Notes: generated by a model not told the origin, from the letters alone. Shown: positions 8,377 through 17,299, counted from the stretch's first letter. The stretch: 33,876 bases of DNA from Bacteroidales bacterium (GCA_003141495.1 PLMC01000050.1:7408-41283), one strand, 5' to 3'. Program-made: numbers and translations.

Positions 8377-11052
8377 TTATAAAGAAAACCAATAATTCAA
8401 CTTAATGAGAAAAATATTATTTGGAAAGACACTTCGTAGTTGTTTGTAAGAACCCGCAATAGAAGTCCTTGAGGAATTGGTGTTTTCTGTTCTGTCGCTT
8501 GACCAAACCAGATAAATGAAAGAACCTAACCTGTACTCCCATCTGGCGACAAGATTGGAACGGAATTGATGAAAGTTAAAATCAGGATTGGGAATTGAGT
8601 AATCTATCCTCGACCCATCATTATAATCATACAGCTGATACCCATCCCCTGAAAGCACCTGATCCTGATAAATCTCGAACCTGTTATTATAGAGTCCTGA
8701 ACGAGGATTTGTGACAAACTTTAACTGGGAATATTTTCCTATTGAAACAAACGGGCTTCCATAGTATTGAATTGAAAATTCCGGAGTAAGGTTCAGATCA
8801 ATTCTGAAAGTCATCCCCAGAGTTTTCTGATTAATTGTTCCGAGTATATACCTGTTGCCGGGTGCATCATTGCTTATAGTTATATATTGCAGTCTGTCAC
8901 TGTTATTTATGTAATTAGTGGTCACTCCTATCTTCAGGTTGTTAATCGGACGATAGGTTATGCCAGGTTCAATCTGATAACTTACTGCCGAATGATTTCC
9001 TGTATACTGATAACTGTAAACCAGGCTGCCTGTTATTTTTTTTGTCTGATCGGTACCCAAACTACCCATTGAGGTAATTGTATATGGCATTATCATATCA
9101 TACCCTCCCCGTAAAATTTTGGTGTCGAGAATTTTTGTATGATAGATTTGATTTGCAGCAAAACTCCACTGGTTTGTGAATACTGCGTTAAATGAAAGGT
9201 TGGCTCCTGATCCCAGATACTCGCCATTAAAGTTCCATGTGTTGAATTGTTCGAGGCCTATATTATAGGTACTGAATATAGAAACAGGCTGGTTTATCCC
9301 GTACGAAATCACATTATCCTGATTTATTTCATCGGCAGTGGTCATATAACCCAGGTCATTCAATTCAAGACCCGGGGAAAGCCAGGTGGCTCCGGTCGAG
9401 AATCGCCATAACCCTTTGGATCCTTTTCCGATCATAAACCTTCCTCCGTATCCGCTTAGTGTAGTGGCTGTCGTATCAAATTTCAGATAGCTGGCACCAG
9501 GCCGCTGATAGTAACGGGCAGACGATTCCTGAAGTGCAGTGATTGCCTCTTTGGTTCCATTTATAAAGCTGCCGATAAGTCTTGCATCAATATAAAACTC
9601 TTTATCTTTCCAGTGGGTCAGAATATCCAGCCCTCCCGTATATGCATTTGTGCTGAGAGTCTCAAGATTTTTATCCTCTATATCACGATTGGTGGCTGTC
9701 ACCATTCCGCCAATTACTGTATTACCCGCGTTGTAACCTTTCTGTATACGGGCCACCGTGTAACTTGTGAGAGGTTCAACTTTTACACTGCTTCTGTTTC
9801 CGTCTTTATCACTAAGCTGTGCAAATTCATTTGCTGTGAAACTTTGTATTAACCCGACTGAAAGTCCGCTTGAAGTTGTTCCGCTTAATTTGATTGCACT
9901 AAGGATCGATGTCTTATCAGGTGAATTCACAAAAAGATTGTCATTGGGAAAAACAGGTCTTGAAGGAGCATGACCTATCCTCCTGGAATAAAACAAACTC
10001 TGGTTGTCAAATTTATAATCGAAAATGGTCAATCCTTCAAGGAAGAAGGGTCTCTTTTCCTCATAAAATGTTTCAAATGCCGTCAGATTCATAACTGAAG
10101 GATCGGACTCAACCTGCCCGAAATCAGGATTAACTGTCAGGTCAACCGTGAAGTTGCTTGAAATGCCGATCTTTGCATCAAGTCCTGCATTACCACCCCA
10201 TACTCTTCCCTTATTCGTAAAGGTATTCTCCGGATCTTTTTGCATCGTTTTCAGATCTCCAAGTGCATAAGGCGATATTTCCAGACGGCGCGATTTTTTT
10301 AATCCATTAATACCCTTCAGCTCACCGAAGTTATAAAGCATTCCCGGGCCTGTCTTACTTTGTATCTCCCAGTCGCTTTCTTCCTGTAATCGTGATATCC
10401 ACCGCCATACATGCATTCCCCATACCTGTTCATCCTTGCTGCTATATCGCAACTGACTTAGAGGAATTTCATATTCAGCCACCCAGGCAGAATCTTCCAG
10501 ACCGGTTTTTACTTTCCAGACCGGATTCCAGTTGAAATCCCAGTTCGCAGGGTTGAATAATACGAGATCAACCTTCTGACCCCACGCGGTTATTGTAAAC
10601 TCAAACCCGGTACGATAATCCCGATAGCTGTCAAAATTCACACCTGCCATATCACCTACAAGCTCATCCCTGACTCCTGCCATTCTCATTATTTTATTGG
10701 GTTCTCCGTCGTGTGCCCGAATAGCAACATAGAGGTTCTTGTCATCATATTGGATATTCAGTTCGGTCGGATATGTGGGTTTTGCTCCCTCCTTTGGAAT
10801 CCATTGGTGGAAGTCTCCTGCCCATGTGCCTTTCTTCCAGCATTCGTCATCAAGTTTTCCGTCAATAACCGGTTTTGTGGTAACAAGCCGGGTAGTTGTA
10901 TAAACAGGTTGTTTAGGAGAATTTTGTGTATGGATTGTATCCTGAGGGTTTATATCTCGTATAGGAAATGGTGATGAATATGATATAAAAGTAGTAAGAG
11001 TGAAAATGAAATAGAGAGACATTATTTTGCCAGCAATCAAGGTAAGTCTCAT
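8377..11052 (-). CDS. DUF5916/CBM9-like outer-membrane protein
   Basis: A large exported protein (about 891 residues from the ATG at 11052). After a signal sequence comes a CBM9-like domain (KPVIDGKLDDECWKKG, then LNIQYDDKNLYVAIRAHD). The DUF5916 region follows, with VNPDFGQVESDPSVMNLTAF and YEEKRPFFLEG, and then a long Tyr/Asn-rich beta-barrel ending YWFSL. Family members are common in Bacteroidota and are thought to sit in the outer membrane; the substrate is unknown. The longest frame opens with TTG at 11094, but an exact TAAATTTG promoter box covers 11092-11099, so transcription would begin downstream and the ATG at 11052 (MRLTLIAGKI) is preferred. ATG 11022 is also possible. It is followed by the GNAT gene. 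Confidence 0.85.
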   Translation of the reverse strand: MRLTLIAGKIMSLYFIFTLTTFISYSSPFPIRDINPQDTIHTQNSPKQPVYTTTRLVTTKPVIDGKLDDECWKKGTWAGDFHQWIPKEGAKPTYPTELNIQYDDKNLYVAIRAHDGEPNKIMRMAGVRDELVGDMAGVNFDSYRDYRTGFEFTITAWGQKVDLVLFNPANWDFNWNPVWKVKTGLEDSAWVAEYEIPLSQLRYSSKDEQVWGMHVWRWISRLQEESDWEIQSKTGPGMLYNFGELKGINGLKKSRRLEISPYALGDLKTMQKDPENTFTNKGRVWGGNAGLDAKIGISSNFTVDLTVNPDFGQVESDPSVMNLTAFETFYEEKRPFFLEGLTIFDYKFDNQSLFYSRRIGHAPSRPVFPNDNLFVNSPDKTSILSAIKLSGTTSSGLSVGLIQSFTANEFAQLSDKDGNRSSVKVEPLTSYTVARIQKGYNAGNTVIGGMVTATNRDIEDKNLETLSTNAYTGGLDILTHWKDKEFYIDARLIGSFINGTKEAITALQESSARYYQRPGASYLKFDTTATTLSGYGGRFMIGKGSKGLWRFSTGATWLSPGLELNDLGYMTTADEINQDNVISYGINQPVSIFSTYNIGLEQFNTWNFNGEYLGSGANLSFNAVFTNQWSFAANQIYHTKILDTKILRGGYDMIMPYTITSMGSLGTDQTKKITGSLVYSYQYTGNHSAVSYQIEPGITYRPINNLKIGVTTNYINNSDRLQYITISNDAPGNRYILGTINQKTLGMTFRIDLNLTPEFSIQYYGSPFVSIGKYSQLKFVTNPRSGLYNNRFEIYQDQVLSGDGYQLYDYNDGSRIDYSIPNPDFNFHQFRSNLVARWEYRLGSFIYLVWSSDRTENTNSSRTSIAGSYKQLRSVFPNNIFLIKLNYWFSL

Positions 11053-11091
11053 TTCAAGTAATAAAAAGTAGGTTTGCAATAAAAATATATC

Positions 11092-11099
11092 CAAATTTA
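11092..11099 (-). promoter_or_regulatory. Candidate -7 promoter box (TAAATTTG)
   Basis: On the minus strand TAAATTTG exactly matches the Bacteroidota TAnnTTTG box. No TTTG is found at the ideal -33 distance. It predicts a transcript start near 11085 and a leader of about 30 nt to the ATG at 11052. Confidence 0.4.
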
Positions 11100-11434
11100 T
11101 AAGAATTTGTCAATATTGGACAGGTTAAAAAAATATAATCTTCTTATATAGGGACGCTACAGGCCACCCATTAACCGGATGTTATTATATCCGTTTCAAC
11201 TCTGAACACTGATCTGATTTATAAAGTCAGTGGCAGGGATCGCAGGCTTTTTCAGGCATTTCATGGTTTAGAGCTCAGCAATATTTCCGATTATAAGCAG
11301 TCGTTAACAATAAAAGATTAAGTGATATGATATGAAATGAATTTTTGGTGTCGGTAACTTCAGAAACCAACGGGCATTTTTATTTAGGATATTAATTATT
11401 TCAGGTCGAATTACGTTCCTGGCCTGGTTATTCT
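11100..11434. other. Intergenic stretch without a supported gene
   Basis: About 335 bp between the DUF5916 gene promoter and the end of the membrane-protein operon. Short open pieces exist on the plus strand but none has a start and a plausible length. I see no hairpin with a T-tract. Confidence 0.5.
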
Positions 11435-11878
11435 TTATATAATCCCTATGATAGCCAGCAGAGCGATAACTAATATTGTCAATCCTGAGATGCTGACAGG
11501 TAACCAGACCGGGGCTATCCATGGTTTTGGAATAAGGAATAAAACGTCAATAGTCGTTAAGGTCGGTGGCCATTTTATCAGAATATAGAGAGATAAATAA
11601 TAGAATAAGTCCCAGAATGCAAAGGTCCAGAGAAAGAACACTCCTTTTTCAATCCACGATCCGCCTGTAAGATATGCAATTACAACAAGCATTATTATTG
11701 TGGCGGCCTCCCGGGTCATTTCAATGTTTAAGTAACGCTTCGGAAACTTTTCAACCGATTCTTTATTTGATTCTGAATCGAGCATCCCAAGCGCTTTTCG
11801 AAGATATACGACCACAACACCTTCGAGATGCGCCATTGCAATTCCGAAAATTGCGAGAAGTAATAATTTAGCTATCAT
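11435..11878 (-). CDS. Conserved integral membrane protein, unknown function
   Basis: The 147-residue protein has about four membrane spans: residues 1-25 (KLLLLAIFGIAMAHLEGVVV), 58-72 (TIIMLVVIAYLTG), 80-102 (FFLWTFAFWDLFYYLSLYIL) and 122-147. Conserved-looking features are AHLEGVVVVYLRKALG, EMTREAATIIML and WDLFYYLSLYILIKWPPTL, followed by LIPKPWIAPVWLP. I recall this pattern (AHLE, REAAT, WD-FYY, GWP, P-PW-GPV) as a conserved uncharacterised family in several phyla; it has no assigned role. It is the last gene of an apparent three-gene operon, 17 bp after the alpha/beta hydrolase gene. Confidence 0.7.
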   Translation of the reverse strand: MIAKLLLLAIFGIAMAHLEGVVVVYLRKALGMLDSESNKESVEKFPKRYLNIEMTREAATIIMLVVIAYLTGGSWIEKGVFFLWTFAFWDLFYYLSLYILIKWPPTLTTIDVLFLIPKPWIAPVWLPVSISGLTILVIALLAIIGII

Positions 11879-11895
11879 ATTTCCGAATTTAATAA

Positions 11896-12933
11896 TTACT
11901 TATGGTTCTGGACAAATGTATCCACCTCATTGCATAAAAATTCCTTATCCTGAAATATCATATTATGTCCGCTTTTATCCGAAATAACTATCCTTTTATC
12001 TGTTGAACTAATGCGGTTATAAAAATCTTCACCTAATGCCCGGGGGCAGGTGAAATCATACTTCCCCCAGAGCACCAAAACCGGTATAGTTACAGCGCCA
12101 AGAGAGGAAGAAAATTGTGTTATTGCCAGTTCTTTATTAAAATTTGAATCTTCCGAGTAAAGAAGGTTACAAAGTAGTGCAGAAAGAGGAATTTGATCGG
12201 GAATAGAATATTTTAATATCAGATTAACAATGTTTATATGCTTAATGCTGTCAACATAGTTTTCTGCCTGAGTTGCAAATGTTTCCAGCTGTTGTGAATC
12301 TTCCAGAGTGAAATTCCCCTTATGGCTGATACAAAAGCTGATTATAGGTGCCCAATCGTTGATATTTCTTTGCTGTGAAATCTGATAATTTCCCTCCGTA
12401 AGTAATGCCTCTCGTGTAAGAGTATCATTTAACGGATAATTATGGCTACCATCAACATCTATAAACCCTTTTATCATATTCTGATAACCTGGCCTGGTGA
12501 GAAAATCGGCTGCGAGAAGGCCTCCGAAGCTATGCCCCATTAAAAACAAACTCATATCCTGACCATAGCGAAACTTAAGAATTTCTATAACCTTTTTCAA
12601 ATCTTCAGCCATCTGATCAAGATGTAGGTTTCCGCCATTGTTGGTCCCCTGTGAAGCTCCGGCATTTCTTTGATCCCAGTAGACTATTGCGTATTTATCC
12701 CCTATATTCTGGCTGATATATTTTGTGTCATAGAAATATGAGCTCACTCCGGGTCCGCCATGAATGAAAAGGATATAGGCTTTGCTGGCGGTGTTTCCTT
12801 CTACCAATACCCTCATGGAAGCTCCTGCATTTTCAACATAGAACGCTTCGGAAACCTTCCCGGAAATGGTAATTTTCTCTTTCTGACATCCCGAAAACAA
12901 AAGTATGAGGCTAAAGAAAAATGCTTTTCTCAT
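11896..12933 (-). CDS. Lipoprotein alpha/beta hydrolase, prolyl-aminopeptidase-like
   Basis: The 345-residue protein has a lipoprotein signal ending LFSGC (Cys16), so it is envelope-anchored. The hydrolase core is clear: oxyanion motif HGGPG at residues 58-62, nucleophile elbow GHSFGG with Ser135, a probable acid Asp in WGKYDFTCP, and a catalytic His in SDKSGHNMIF. HGGPG with YWDQRNAGAS is typical of proline-iminopeptidase-like enzymes (family S33). The substrate (a Pro-containing peptide or an ester) is not certain. The gene starts 2 bp after the stop of the beta-barrel gene and is followed by the membrane-protein gene, indicating one transcript. Confidence 0.85.
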   Translation of the reverse strand: MRKAFFFSLILLFSGCQKEKITISGKVSEAFYVENAGASMRVLVEGNTASKAYILFIHGGPGVSSYFYDTKYISQNIGDKYAIVYWDQRNAGASQGTNNGGNLHLDQMAEDLKKVIEILKFRYGQDMSLFLMGHSFGGLLAADFLTRPGYQNMIKGFIDVDGSHNYPLNDTLTREALLTEGNYQISQQRNINDWAPIISFCISHKGNFTLEDSQQLETFATQAENYVDSIKHINIVNLILKYSIPDQIPLSALLCNLLYSEDSNFNKELAITQFSSSLGAVTIPVLVLWGKYDFTCPRALGEDFYNRISSTDKRIVISDKSGHNMIFQDKEFLCNEVDTFVQNHK

Positions 12934-12935
12934 TA

Positions 12936-13589
12936 TTATTTTGATATTGTAACTGGTTCCCTAATTATTTTACTTTTGCCCCTGCCTGGCGTGTATCGTA
13001 TCCCAAGTTCTAGCACTGGTCTGAAATATATGGTACTGTTATATGGAAACATTGATATAATATTCATCTTGGCAATAGCTGAAAAAGGTAATTGCTTTTT
13101 CATCGAAAAATCATAACCAAAACCACCTCCTAATGTAAATAGAGCATAATTATAGCCTGCAAGTTTAACAATTGAAATATTTCCTTTATCATCAACCCTG
13201 TAAGTTGTTCCCCCCAGGAAAGTTCGGCTGAATCCGGGACCAACGGAAAACTCTGAAATAAATCCTGTATATCTGGTCCTCCGCATCATCCACTCGGCAG
13301 TCAGGTATAAATTATCGTGGAAATCAGGATGGTGGTACCAGTTTATATTTCCTGAAATAAACTTCCCTTTTCTAATACATCTTACAGGTCTCTCCTTTTT
13401 ATGGAGTTGTACATTTACATTTTTAAAAGGAAACTCTATTCCTGTGCTTAGTCCCGGATAGATGAGGGAACTGTTATAAGAAAGCTTTAGACTAATGTGC
13501 TGAGCAGATGAATCATTAATTGAGTCACATTGCGCATGATTTACTTCACAATAGAGTAATGAGAATATGATAATTACAGTTTTCAACAT
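12936..13589 (-). CDS. Secreted beta-barrel-like protein, unknown function
   Basis: The 217-residue protein has an N-terminal signal peptide (MLKTVIIIFSLLYCEVNHAQ, with likely cleavage after HAQ). The mature chain has alternating strands: HISLKLSYNSSLIYPGLSTGIEF, NLYLTAEWMMRRTRYTGFISEFSVGPGFSR, YNYALFTLGGGFGYDF and IYFRPVLELGIRYTP. This suggests a small outer-membrane barrel. No enzyme motif is found. It is the first gene of an apparent operon with the lipoprotein hydrolase and the four-span membrane protein, so the three may act together in the envelope. Confidence 0.6.
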   Translation of the reverse strand: MLKTVIIIFSLLYCEVNHAQCDSINDSSAQHISLKLSYNSSLIYPGLSTGIEFPFKNVNVQLHKKERPVRCIRKGKFISGNINWYHHPDFHDNLYLTAEWMMRRTRYTGFISEFSVGPGFSRTFLGGTTYRVDDKGNISIVKLAGYNYALFTLGGGFGYDFSMKKQLPFSAIAKMNIISMFPYNSTIYFRPVLELGIRYTPGRGKSKIIREPVTISK

Positions 13590-13773
13590 ATCACTTCAAT
13601 CACAAACTCAATGGTAAATAATATATCAATATTAATTATTTATAAATCCCGCCTTTGTGATAAATATCTTTGCATTACTTTGTATTTTACATTGCGCTAA
13701 AGTTAAGGGATTTCAACTTTATATGATTAAAACGGGAAGCAAACGATAATTTAAACGCGTGGAAGTTTAAAGA

Positions 13774-14625
13774 TTACCCCATTCTCAAATTAATAAACAT
13801 CCTGACGGCATGATAACCAAAGTATAAACCAAAGCTGCAAAGAATAACCCCCAGTCCTTTGATGAAAACCGATATTATTTTAATATTTATCCGCTTGCGG
13901 AAATGCACAATCAGGAAAGCCAGGAGATAAAACCAGATTATACTGCCAACTGAAATGAAAAATGCATAACAAATACTGATAACGAGATGAAAATGAGGTG
14001 GAAAGACAGCTGGCTCTTCTTTATGATTTTTTATTTTAGGTAGCTGAATTTTCTCAAGTTGCTGAAGATGAAGGTTCTGTGAATTTTCTATTTCCTTGCC
14101 TTCGATACCACTGATCTCTTTAGCATTCTGATCAATTTTAACCGCCAATCCGCCTGTCTGAAATCCCATTGACGCTAAAATGGTAATTACCAATAAGGAT
14201 GATGTCAGCCATCCGATAAATAAAGTCGGATTGAATAAATTAATCATAAATCCAGTATAGAATGCGCCTTTTTCTTTCTTTTTAATCTTCTCGGAAATAT
14301 GGCTTTTATCCTCAAGATGCTCAATATCGACCTTTGTTCTGAAAATTTTGTATCCCAGGAAGATGAGCAAAATCGATCCAAATGAAAATATATAAGGGAT
14401 AATCGGTTTATAAAAGGAATAAAGTTTTGTCAAACCGTATACGGCAATGAACACATAAGTAAAATCTGCAAATGAAGCACCAAGGTTCACCCGGTTACAA
14501 TAGCTTAATCTTCCTTTAAGTGCATTGGAAGTAATCAGAATGCTGATAGGACCAGCTATTGGCATTGAAAAAATGAAACCGGAAAGTAACCCGGCAATCG
14601 ACATTGTTATAATACTTTCTATCAT
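13774..14625 (-). CDS. LysE-family transporter with a hydrophilic insertion
   Basis: The 283-residue inner-membrane protein has the LysE N-terminus (AGLLSGFIFSMPIAGPISILI), a second signature (NLGASFADFTYVFIAVYGL) and a central span with NLFNPTLFIGWLTS. LysE proteins export amino acids or related solutes. Ordinary members have about 200-220 residues. Here about 55 extra charged residues lie between TMs (roughly 163-210: KIDQNAKEISGIEGKEIENS, then LHLQQLEKIQLPKIKNHKEE), probably a long loop. It is the last gene of the four-gene operon, 10 bp after the nucleotidyltransferase gene. From that context it may move the operon's product or precursor; this is inference. Confidence 0.75.
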   Translation of the reverse strand: MIESIITMSIAGLLSGFIFSMPIAGPISILITSNALKGRLSYCNRVNLGASFADFTYVFIAVYGLTKLYSFYKPIIPYIFSFGSILLIFLGYKIFRTKVDIEHLEDKSHISEKIKKKEKGAFYTGFMINLFNPTLFIGWLTSSLLVITILASMGFQTGGLAVKIDQNAKEISGIEGKEIENSQNLHLQQLEKIQLPKIKNHKEEPAVFPPHFHLVISICYAFFISVGSIIWFYLLAFLIVHFRKRINIKIISVFIKGLGVILCSFGLYFGYHAVRMFINLRMG

Positions 14626-14635
14626 TCGGTCCCTG

Positions 14636-15367
14636 TTATTTTTGAATAAACTGGTTGAGGGAAAGTCCTTCAGCTATTCTTAAATCCTCTTCAGTGTCAA
14701 TTTCCATACAAAAGTATTCAGTTGTATCCACAATAAAAAGATTATTATCGGATAGTTCCTGGAATGCTGCTTCATAAAACTGGTTAACTTCTTTTTCTGT
14801 CACCACTTTTCTGTCAAGTATGAAATAAAGTTCTGTAAGTGCTTCTATACCAAATATTTCTATTCCGATAGATTCTCCTGCTGCCTGTGACATGTTTACC
14901 TCTTTGCCTATTTCAATAACACAACCATGAGCATCAGTTTTAACTTTTATCTCTTCATCATGTACCTCGTGTCGCTTAAGGGCAAGGCAGTTTTTATATC
15001 CTGAGTTCTGAAGTTTTGAAATAATCCTTTCATCGAAGACAATATCACTATCCAACATCATCATATCATCACCCAGAACTTCATCTTTAGCCAGCCAAAG
15101 GGAATAAATATTGTTAGTAGATGCATACAACTTGTTATAGATATAGGTAATCTGCAAGTGCGGGAATCGTTCCCGGATGAACTCCCGGATCTTATTCTCA
15201 AGATAGCCCGTGACAATTATTATTTCTGAATTATTGGTTGCCAGAAGGTTTTCAATTGTCATTTCAAGGATGCATTTCACCCCTACTTTTAACAAACATT
15301 TGGGCATATGATCAGTCAGTGGCTTTAACCTTGAACCTGCTCCGGCAGCAAGAATAACAGTTTTCAT
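14636..15367 (-). CDS. LicC-like sugar/phospho-alcohol nucleotidyltransferase
   Basis: The 243-residue enzyme has the NTP-transferase signature at its start: VILAAGAGSRLKPLTDHMPKC (residues 4-24; Lys23 is the usual phosphate contact). LSDS-type metal Asp residues occur in MMMLDSDIVFD (Asp106/Asp108). NNIYSLWLAKD resembles LicC-type phosphocholine cytidylyltransferases and inositol-phosphate or aminoethylphosphonate cytidylyltransferases, rather than glucose-1-phosphate enzymes. The expected reaction is CTP plus a phospho-alcohol giving a CDP-alcohol; the substrate is unknown. Its ATG overlaps the stop of the CDP-alcohol transferase gene by 4 bp, so translation is probably coupled and its product is probably that enzyme's donor. 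Confidence 0.8.
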   Translation of the reverse strand: MKTVILAAGAGSRLKPLTDHMPKCLLKVGVKCILEMTIENLLATNNSEIIIVTGYLENKIREFIRERFPHLQITYIYNKLYASTNNIYSLWLAKDEVLGDDMMMLDSDIVFDERIISKLQNSGYKNCLALKRHEVHDEEIKVKTDAHGCVIEIGKEVNMSQAAGESIGIEIFGIEALTELYFILDRKVVTEKEVNQFYEAAFQELSDNNLFIVDTTEYFCMEIDTEEDLRIAEGLSLNQFIQK

Positions 15368-16242
15368 TTCTTCAAAGTTTCGAAAGATTTATCAATCTGA
15401 TATTGAATCAGCCACAATGATAATGCAAGAATATTAAATCCTCCTATTACGATCCAGAAAAAAACATCAAAACGGCAAAAAAAAGAACAAAGTACCAGAG
15501 TTGTTATTTTGGCAGAAGGTCCCATAAACACCCAAAAACGAATTATAATCCGGTTCCTGTCAAAATAATCTTCCGGAGTTGCTTTGATGATCTTTGGTTT
15601 CTTTCTCCTGGAAGTAAGGCTTTCCTGTATTTTTGAATATGTCAAATATATGTAAACAATCGTTTTGTAGAACCATTTACCTTTCTCATTTTTAATTATT
15701 TCATACTCATTCCTGTACTCTTCCAGCTCTTCATTGTAAGTATCTTTACGTTCCAATACGATATCGAGGAATCGTGTTCTGAAATAATCCACCAGTGATT
15801 CCTGAACAATTATGCTTATTCCAGCCAAAGCGAGAAGAAATACTAATAAAGAAGGCTGTCCTGGTTTGTTTGAATAACCAATAGCTATCCCCGTAAAAAT
15901 TGCGATAGCTGCAATATAATCAGCAACACCGTCGAGAAGTCTGCCAAATGCCGAACCATTTTTTTTAATTCGTGCCAACTGACCATCACTGCAATCAAAT
16001 ATGTTAAAAAGCAAATAGAAGATTGCCCCGGCAATACAAGTCAGGTGTGACCCGATTGAATACAAACAGCCACCTAAAATTCCCATTACCATTGCAGTTA
16101 ATGTTAGATGGTTGGGTTTGATTTTTGTATTGTAAACTGATATTACCACTAGGAAAGCGAGAGGCCTGTATAAGACCAGATCGATAACTTCTTCAGCCTC
16201 TGCCATTTTCAGGGAGTTTTTATATTCCCTGTACCAGTTCAT
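15364..16242 (-). CDS. CDP-alcohol phosphatidyltransferase family protein
   Basis: The 292-residue membrane enzyme has the complete family motif D83-x2-D86-G-x2-A-R91-x8-G100-x3-D104-x3-D108 (FDCSDGQLARIKKNGSAFG, then RLLDGVAD). It transfers a phospho-alcohol from a CDP-alcohol to a hydroxyl acceptor, or a phosphatidyl group from CDP-diacylglycerol. About six TMs surround a charged cytoplasmic segment (about residues 165-215: RKDTYNEELEEYRNEYEIIK). Its start overlaps the aminotransferase gene by 23 bp, and the nucleotidyltransferase gene overlaps its end by 4 bp. With a CDP-alcohol-forming neighbour, a CDP-headgroup plus diglyceride or ceramide reaction is more likely than a CDP-diacylglycerol reaction (inference). 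Confidence 0.85.
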   Translation of the reverse strand: MNWYREYKNSLKMAEAEEVIDLVLYRPLAFLVVISVYNTKIKPNHLTLTAMVMGILGGCLYSIGSHLTCIAGAIFYLLFNIFDCSDGQLARIKKNGSAFGRLLDGVADYIAAIAIFTGIAIGYSNKPGQPSLLVFLLALAGISIIVQESLVDYFRTRFLDIVLERKDTYNEELEEYRNEYEIIKNEKGKWFYKTIVYIYLTYSKIQESLTSRRKKPKIIKATPEDYFDRNRIIIRFWVFMGPSAKITTLVLCSFFCRFDVFFWIVIGGFNILALSLWLIQYQIDKSFETLKK

Positions 16243-17299
16243 GGTTCATTTCTTTACACATAAAAGTCTTTATCAGTTTTAATAGAAAGCAATTTTGAGG
16301 ATGTGTTCCAATTGTAATCCGGAGATGTCTGTTCAATTCTTCTTCGTTCATGAATTTTATGATCATATTTCTCTCCGTAAGATATTCTTTAAGTGAGTCC
16401 TTTATTTCAGGAGGAATTTTAACCATGATAAAGTTCGCAAATGATTTGTAAGCTGTAAAACCAGGCCATTGATTCAGCTCATTATATAACATATTCATAT
16501 CTTCCGCCATTTTCAGACTTATTGAATTATAGTATTCAGGGGAATTAAGAGCGGCAATAGCAATTTTTTCCGAGAGACGGTTAAAACCCAAATACCTGGT
16601 ACCTAATAATGAAATCCTGTCAAGATTATCACCGAGAAAAGCAAACCCGGTTCTGATACCTGCGAGTGCATAATATTTAGAAAATGTCCGTAAAATTATA
16701 AGGTTTGGATATCTGTTTACCAAGCCGACAGGATCAGTCTTAAAAGTCACATCAAAAAATAAATATGCTTCATCAAGGACAACGATACTGTCTTTCATTT
16801 TTTCAAGAACAAAGTTCAATTGATTCGTCTCAAGTCGGTTTCCAGTGGGATTATTTGGTGAACTGATAATAACCAATTTTGGTTTTTGTTCATTATATAT
16901 CTTTATCGTACCTTCGATATCATAATAAAAAGTATGCTCACCCTCAACTATTGGATATTCTATACTTATACCTTCCACATCCTCGGCAATTTTCTTATAA
17001 TACCACCATGAAAATGATGGAATCATTATCTTTTCACCCTTATTAATATAGCATTGAACAACCTGTTTCAATATGTCTTCGCTGCCGTAGCCAAGCAATA
17101 TTTTCTTCTCCTCCGTACCATAGTCATAAGCTAACCTCGCTGATAACAGACTTTTAATTCCTCTGGAGAAATCTCTGGAATAAATGTTAAGAGTGTCATC
17201 ATTTGAGTTTTGCAATACTTTAAAACATTCAGGAGAAGGGCCATATTGATTTTCGTTCCTATCCAGGAAGATCAAATCTTTTTCATTAGCTGCAACCAT
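16220..17299 (-). CDS. HisC/CobD-like PLP aminotransferase or decarboxylase
   Basis: Fold-type I PLP enzyme, class I/II, of 359 residues. Key sites are SSPNNPTGN (Asn150), VVLDEAYLFF (Asp176, Tyr179), RTFSKYYALAGIRTG (Schiff-base Lys208 and Arg216) and a C-terminal Arg in HLRITIG. This pattern fits histidinol-phosphate aminotransferases and the related threonine-phosphate decarboxylase CobD; the two cannot be told apart by eye. A longer frame opens at 17464, but the added 55 residues are unlike the family, and the ATG at 17299 (MVAANEKDLIFLDRNENQYG) matches normal HisC starts. No other his genes are nearby. It leads the operon with the CDP-alcohol transferase and nucleotidyltransferase, so a role in making a phospho-amino-alcohol headgroup is more likely than histidine synthesis (inference). 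Confidence 0.8.
   Translation of the reverse strand: MVAANEKDLIFLDRNENQYGPSPECFKVLQNSNDDTLNIYSRDFSRGIKSLLSARLAYDYGTEEKKILLGYGSEDILKQVVQCYINKGEKIMIPSFSWWYYKKIAEDVEGISIEYPIVEGEHTFYYDIEGTIKIYNEQKPKLVIISSPNNPTGNRLETNQLNFVLEKMKDSIVVLDEAYLFFDVTFKTDPVGLVNRYPNLIILRTFSKYYALAGIRTGFAFLGDNLDRISLLGTRYLGFNRLSEKIAIAALNSPEYYNSISLKMAEDMNMLYNELNQWPGFTAYKSFANFIMVKIPPEIKDSLKEYLTERNMIIKFMNEEELNRHLRITIGTHPQNCFLLKLIKTFMCKEMNHELVQGI

Noticed and set aside
8120..8392. 90-codon minus-strand ORF overlapping the GNAT gene
   Set aside because: It is out of frame with an obvious acetyltransferase and shows no protein features.
11053..11094. TTG start of the DUF5916 protein at 11094
   Set aside because: It overlaps a TAAATTTG promoter box and uses a rare start; ATG 11052 gives a good signal peptide.
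11304..11522. 72-codon minus-strand ORF downstream of the membrane-protein gene
   Set aside because: It overlaps the clearly coding frame at 11435-11878, has no recognisable features, and reads as a shadow.
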